From Anaerolineae bacterium (GTDB taxonomy: Bacteria > Chloroflexota > Anaerolineae > B4-G1 > DUEL01), in NCBI GenBank assembly GCA_016926575.1, contig JAFGOJ010000303.1:1-9891 (forward strand): a stretch of 9,891 nucleotides of DNA. Reading direction: 5' to 3'. The notes beneath the pieces were generated by a model. It saw nothing but the letters and a program-made list of their open reading frames with translations, ran no database searches and had not been told where the DNA came from. Every line of letters begins with the position of its first letter. Position 1 is the first letter of the stretch. This document shows positions 7,168 to 9,891 of the stretch, in pieces. A program made the translations under genes and the position numbers.

Positions 7168-7184
7168 GCGCGACGCGTCGCGCC
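7167..7184 (-). terminator. Candidate terminator of the pinwheel/Hsp70 operon
   Basis: GGCGCGACGCGTCGCGCC is a perfect 18-bp palindrome lying 33 bp beyond the - strand stop codon. On the - strand it is followed at once by TATTTTCGG, giving a GC-rich stem plus a short, imperfect U-run. On the + strand no T-run follows, so it is less likely to terminate gene 3. As RNA it would fold with about seven pairs and a tetraloop. Alternatively it may be an extragenic palindrome or a protein site. Confidence 0.5.
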
Positions 7185-7217
7185 CCTCGAATCGTCTGTA
7201 AGGCACCGAGACGCAGG

Positions 7218-8561
7218 TTATGATTCGTGCGCCCGCACCGCCAGCCCGGCCGTCACCCCGCTGAACACACTGGAGACGACGACCTTCTCCGGCCCGAAAA
7301 TGCGCCCCACCATCTCGATGAAAGCCGGAATCTGGGCCGAGCCTCCCGTGCGCACCACCGTGTCGACGTCCCCCACGTCCAGACCCGAGCGGCCCAGCGT
7401 GTCCAGCAGGCACGTCTCGATACGGCGCGCGTCTCCGGCGATGAGCGCCTCGAACTGAGTGCGCGTGACCGGCTGCCACACGTCGATGTCCTCGCCGGTG
7501 AGGCGCACCGTTGCGAACGTCTTCGTCGAAAGGGCCACCTTGGCCCGCTCTACCTCGTTGATCAGGCGAATGGCATAGTTGTTGACCAGCAGTGATTCCA
7601 GCGCCCGCACGCGAGCAGGGTGGCTGCCGGTGATCTGCGCCATCTGGAGAAAGTGCAGCGTCTCCGGGCGGTGCAGTTCGGCAATCGTCTGCCAGTGAAC
7701 CAGGGCATCAGTATACTGGCTGGGAAACGGCATGCCGTTTTCGCCCCACGTAGAGCCGCGCCCGAAGTGATCGAGCAACAGCCCGGCGATGATGCGCTGG
7801 TCGAAGACGTCGCCCGCAATGCCGACGCCGCCGGTGGCGAAGACCTGGCGCTGCCCCGGTTCGCCGATGCGCATAACGGTGATGTCGAGCGTGCCGCCAC
7901 CGAAGTCGAAAACGACAACGTTCTGTGGCGCTTGCACCGTCAGCTCGTAGTGCAGCGCGGCGGCTATCGGTTCCATCTCGAAGGTCACGTCCTCGAACCC
8001 GGCCATGCCCGCCGCCCGGCGCAGGCGATCCTCGGCCTGCCGGTTGTCTGCCGCGTTCTGGCTGCCGGTGAAGTTCACCGGGCGGCCCAGCACCAGGCTG
8101 TCCACCCGCTGGCCGGCCTGCGCCTCGACCCGCCGTCGCACCTCCCCCAGATAGATAGCGATCAGCTCCTCCAGCGCGTAGTAGCGCCCGAAGATCGTGG
8201 TGCCCGCGTACTCGCCGACCAGTTCGCTCTTGAGCGAATGAAGCAACCGTCCCGGCGTGAGCTCGTCCACCATCACGTACACTTCTTTGACGATGGGGGG
8301 CAGCTCGGCGAAGACCATCTCGATCTCGCCGATATACTGGCGCACCATCCGGCTGGGGCGGCCGATGTTCTGCCGGTAATAGGTGTCGATGGCCTCCTGT
8401 CCGACGAACGCCTCGTGTTCGCGGGTGATGTAGATCGCCGAGCGCACTACAGCCGGGTCGGCGCTCTTGGGATCGATGGGGAAGAGGTGAACGCGCCGCC
8501 CGTCAAAGACGGCCGCGCCGGAGTTGGTCGTGCCGAAGTCAACGCCGATGCGCAGGGCCAT
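7218..8561 (-). CDS. Hsp70-family ATPase of the YegD type, no substrate-binding domain
   Basis: The 447-residue protein consists of the Hsp70/actin-fold nucleotide-binding domain only. Visible motifs are phosphate-1 IGVDFGTTNS (Asp8), connect-1 EPIAAALHYEL (Glu197), phosphate-2 VVVFDFGGGTLDIT (Asp219, Thr224) and the adenosine motif RTGGSAQIP (Gly406-Gly407). It ends where DnaK would begin its linker and peptide-binding domain, and its length matches E. coli YegD (about 450). The DnaK Lys70 position appears to be Arg74 (RMVRQYIG against FAIKRLIG), which may change ATP hydrolysis. The ATG at 8561 overlaps the upstream stop as TGATG, with GGGAG (8572-8568) 6 nt away. A GTG one codon earlier is the alternative. 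It is second in the operon and probably translationally coupled to the pinwheel gene. It is likely a cytoplasmic ATP-driven chaperone-like or regulatory protein of unknown client. Confidence 0.9.
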   Translation of the reverse strand: MALRIGVDFGTTNSGAAVFDGRRVHLFPIDPKSADPAVVRSAIYITREHEAFVGQEAIDTYYRQNIGRPSRMVRQYIGEIEMVFAELPPIVKEVYVMVDELTPGRLLHSLKSELVGEYAGTTIFGRYYALEELIAIYLGEVRRRVEAQAGQRVDSLVLGRPVNFTGSQNAADNRQAEDRLRRAAGMAGFEDVTFEMEPIAAALHYELTVQAPQNVVVFDFGGGTLDITVMRIGEPGQRQVFATGGVGIAGDVFDQRIIAGLLLDHFGRGSTWGENGMPFPSQYTDALVHWQTIAELHRPETLHFLQMAQITGSHPARVRALESLLVNNYAIRLINEVERAKVALSTKTFATVRLTGEDIDVWQPVTRTQFEALIAGDARRIETCLLDTLGRSGLDVGDVDTVVRTGGSAQIPAFIEMVGRIFGPEKVVVSSVFSGVTAGLAVRAHES

Positions 8562-9700
8562 CACACGCTCCCAGGGAGCGCGATCGCCGCTACCGCCGGG
8601 TCGCGGTCGAAGTCGCGGATCTGCGTGCCCTTGCTGGCCCGGTTATGCAGCGGGACGTCCTGCATCTCGATCAAGCTCAACTTCCCGGAGTAGGTGAGGA
8701 AAAGGACCTGGCCCTCTGGATCGTAGGGGAACGCCCCCAGCACGTCGTAGGCCTGCATGAGCGCTTTGCCACCCCCGCCAGGCTTGCTCTGTGCGTCCAG
8801 TTGGGCCGTGTCGCGCCGCATGCCGTAGCCGGAGCCGGTCACGATTACGATCTCGGCGTTAGCCGCGAGGGGCAACGCGCCGACCACCTGGTCGTCGTTC
8901 TCGAGGTCGATGGCCGTGCTGCCACTCCCGAGGATGATGCGCTGTGCGAAGCGCACCGCCTTCCCCCAGCGTGTCACCGCCAGCAGATCGCCCCGGTCGC
9001 CGTCGATCAAGGCCGCCGGCGTGTCCCGCTCGAAGGGGCTGTCGAAGAACGGCCTGCCGTGAGCCAGTTCCCGCTCCAGGCCGACGTGGATGAACTGCTG
9101 CGCGTACCCGCGCCGGGTGACCAGGGTCCAGAACCGGGGCGGCTTCTGCACAGCGACGGCAGCGGTCAGCCGCTCGTTCTGCTTCAACGCCGGCCCCTCC
9201 CCCAACTCCGGAGCGCCGCTGTCAACCATCAAAGGAATCGACGAGGTTAGCACCTTGACGCCTCGCCGCTGGCTGGTCAACAGCACCAGTTCCTCGTGCG
9301 GGCGGGCCAGAAGAAGCGATTGGAAGCGGGCGTGAGACTGCCGGCCCAACACCAGACGGCCCTCACGCGCCATCTGCCGCGCCAGCGGTGGCGGCAGGCG
9401 CAGCGCCTGAAGCTGATCGGTGAGCAGCACGAGCGCCGGCTCTGTGGACGTCTGCCCGTCTACCAGGCTCTGCAACGTGGCGATCTTGCGGCGTAGGGCG
9501 CGCACCTCGGCATCGTCTTGGGATGGGGCAACAGTGACAGGGGCGCGGCGTTGAAGTTGGATGACCTCTTCGCGCAGGCGCTCGTTCGCGGCGTCCAGTT
9601 CCACCAACCGTTCGGCCAATTCTTCGATGAGCGTGGGGGCCGCGGCAGGGTTCTTTCGCGCCTCGAGCACCCACCATTGAACGTCGCCTTTTCGGATCAT
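8561..9700 (-). CDS. Stand-alone GyrA C-terminal-domain-like beta-pinwheel protein
   Basis: The 379-residue protein starts with MIRKGDVQWW and a charged helical region likely to form a coiled coil (about 25-82, for example LVELDAANERLREEVIQLQ). From about 88 onward come six repeats of the GyrA/ParC pinwheel pattern, a hydrophobic strand plus a T-x-x-G-x turn: roughly 89-133, 137-184, 189-234, 238-276, 283-322 and 331-374. The clearest are LLAVTRWGKAVRF, IVIVTGSGYGMRR and VLFLTYSGKLSLI, with VVGALPL-type strands between. Six blades is the usual GyrA CTD number. The winged-helix and catalytic tyrosine region of gyrase is absent, so this is not a topoisomerase subunit but may bind or wrap DNA. 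AGAGGG (9712-9707) stands 6 nt from the ATG at 9700 and abuts the in-frame ATG at 9706, favouring 9700. It is first gene of the operon with the Hsp70-like gene, overlapping it by one base. A purely structural, non-DNA role cannot be excluded. Confidence 0.82.
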   Translation of the reverse strand: MIRKGDVQWWVLEARKNPAAAPTLIEELAERLVELDAANERLREEVIQLQRRAPVTVAPSQDDAEVRALRRKIATLQSLVDGQTSTEPALVLLTDQLQALRLPPPLARQMAREGRLVLGRQSHARFQSLLLARPHEELVLLTSQRRGVKVLTSSIPLMVDSGAPELGEGPALKQNERLTAAVAVQKPPRFWTLVTRRGYAQQFIHVGLERELAHGRPFFDSPFERDTPAALIDGDRGDLLAVTRWGKAVRFAQRIILGSGSTAIDLENDDQVVGALPLAANAEIVIVTGSGYGMRRDTAQLDAQSKPGGGGKALMQAYDVLGAFPYDPEGQVLFLTYSGKLSLIEMQDVPLHNRASKGTQIRDFDRDPAVAAIALPGSV

Positions 9701-9706
9701 AGGCAT

Positions 9707-9712
9707 CCCTCT
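9707..9712 (-). promoter_or_regulatory. Ribosome binding site that selects the start at 9700
   Basis: AGAGGG on the - strand lies 6 nt before the ATG at 9700. It touches the other in-frame ATG at 9706 with no spacer, so 9700 is the better start. Confidence 0.6.
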
Positions 9713-9738
9713 GTCGTGTAGTTTTGGGAAACCCAGGC

Positions 9739-9767
9739 ATCATAATATGGCTGGGGGGATTTGTCAA
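9739..9767 (-). promoter_or_regulatory. Near-consensus sigma-70-type promoter of the pinwheel/Hsp70 operon
   Basis: On the - strand TTGACA (9767-9762, a perfect -35) is separated by 17 bp from TATGAT (9744-9739, five of six -10 bases). Transcription would begin near 9732, giving a leader of about 32 nt to the ATG at 9700. This is the best promoter in the window and points to strong housekeeping-type expression unless a repressor acts on it. Confidence 0.8.
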
Positions 9768-9772
9768 TTCTG

Positions 9773-9784
9773 TTCCGAAAATAG
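9773..9784 (+). repeat. Copy of the TTCCGAAAATAG intergenic motif
   Basis: Identical to 7156-7167 over 12 bases. On the - strand it reads CTATTTTCGGAA, is preceded by a 4-bp stem (GCCG 9797-9794, CGGC 9787-9784), and lies 5 bp upstream of the -35 box of the - strand operon. Confidence 0.65.
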
Positions 9785-9797
9785 CCGCTCATCCGGC

Positions 9798-9825
9798 CGT
9801 CATGCCCGCTTGCGCGGGAATGACG
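9798..9825. repeat. Interrupted palindrome CGTCAT-GCCCGC...GCGGGA-ATGACG
   Basis: The outer arms CGTCAT (9798-9803) and ATGACG (9820-9825) pair fully. The inner arms CCCGC (9805-9809) and GCGGG (9814-9818) pair around the loop TTGC. The single mismatch is G9804 against A9819. The restored form CGTCATTCCCGC/GCGGGAATGACG is a widespread type of intergenic palindrome in bacteria, so this looks like a slightly decayed copy. Confidence 0.7.
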
Positions 9826-9861
9826 TCTTAAATACAGCGGTAATTTTCTGCCCTTTGTGGT

Positions 9862-9876
9862 GGCCCCGAAGGGGTC
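9862..9876. repeat. Small stem-loop GGCCCC-GAA-GGGGTC
   Basis: Six pairs, one of them a G-T pair, close a GAA triloop. It is short and GC-rich with no T-run after it. It may be a further minor member of the intergenic palindromes or chance. Confidence 0.4.
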
Positions 9877-9891
9877 GTGGCGACTGTTTAG

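Larger units (their letters stand above)
9701..9891. other. Right-end intergenic region
   Basis: There is no supported gene in these 191 bp. They contain, from left to right, the leader and promoter of the - strand operon, a copy of the 12-base intergenic motif, an interrupted palindrome (9798-9825) and a small stem-loop (9862-9876). The window ends before any further gene. Confidence 0.7.

Noticed and set aside
7620..8693. 357-codon + strand frame opposite the Hsp70-like gene
   Set aside because: The - strand frame carries all Hsp70 nucleotide-binding motifs, so the + strand frame is its shadow.
9251..9274. QRRGVKV in the pinwheel protein as a GyrA box (QRRGGKG)
   Set aside because: It sits on the first strand of a blade, where ordinary pinwheel repeats have a G-x-V-K-x-L pattern, rather than in the loop where the GyrA box occurs. 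The likeness is probably coincidental.
8561..9700. A truncated gyrA or parC pseudogene
   Set aside because: The frame is intact, has its own strong promoter and ribosome site, and has a distinct N-terminal coiled coil instead of a broken catalytic domain.

Overview
This is a GC-rich window with five intact protein genes and short intergenic gaps full of hairpins. Three genes on the + strand encode sensor histidine kinases. Two genes on the - strand form a separate operon encoding a stand-alone GyrA-C-terminal-domain-like beta-pinwheel protein and a YegD-type Hsp70 without a substrate-binding domain. The mix of GC-rich codon use, MASE3 hybrid kinases and this - strand gene pair suggests a free-living bacterium, possibly of the phylum Chloroflexota. 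That assignment is an impression from protein style, not a marker-based call.

Layout. Positions 1-226 hold no gene I can support. They carry a cluster of perfect inverted repeats and then a promoter candidate (TTGCGC, 17 bp, TATACT) for the first kinase. Gene 1 (227-3379) is a membrane hybrid kinase: MASE3, PAS, GAF, HisKA, HATPase, REC and a helical tail. Gene 2 (3372-4610) overlaps it by 8 bp and encodes a soluble REC-HisKA-HATPase protein, so the two are almost certainly co-translated and may form one phosphorelay. Positions 4611-4787 contain three tandem hairpins related in sequence to those upstream of gene 1. Gene 3 (4788-7151) is a polytopic membrane kinase with GAF, HisKA and HATPase domains and a proline-rich tail. 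No DNA-binding response regulator or other output protein is present, so the outputs must lie elsewhere.

Gene 3 converges on the - strand operon across a 66-bp gap that holds an 18-bp palindrome followed, on the - strand, by TATTTT. The - strand operon reads from a near-consensus promoter (TTGACA, 17 bp, TATGAT at 9767-9739) through the pinwheel gene (9700-8561) into the Hsp70-like gene (8561-7218). The two are joined by a TGATG stop-start overlap.

The most interesting points are: (1) the coupled pinwheel/Hsp70 pair, which implies a joint function I cannot name; (2) a small family of intergenic palindromes, including a shared trailer TTCCGAAAATAG (or its complement) in three intergenic regions; and (3) a duplicated short motif in the C-terminal tail of gene 3. 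I found no CRISPR array, tRNA, rRNA, transposase, phage gene or toxin-antitoxin pair.
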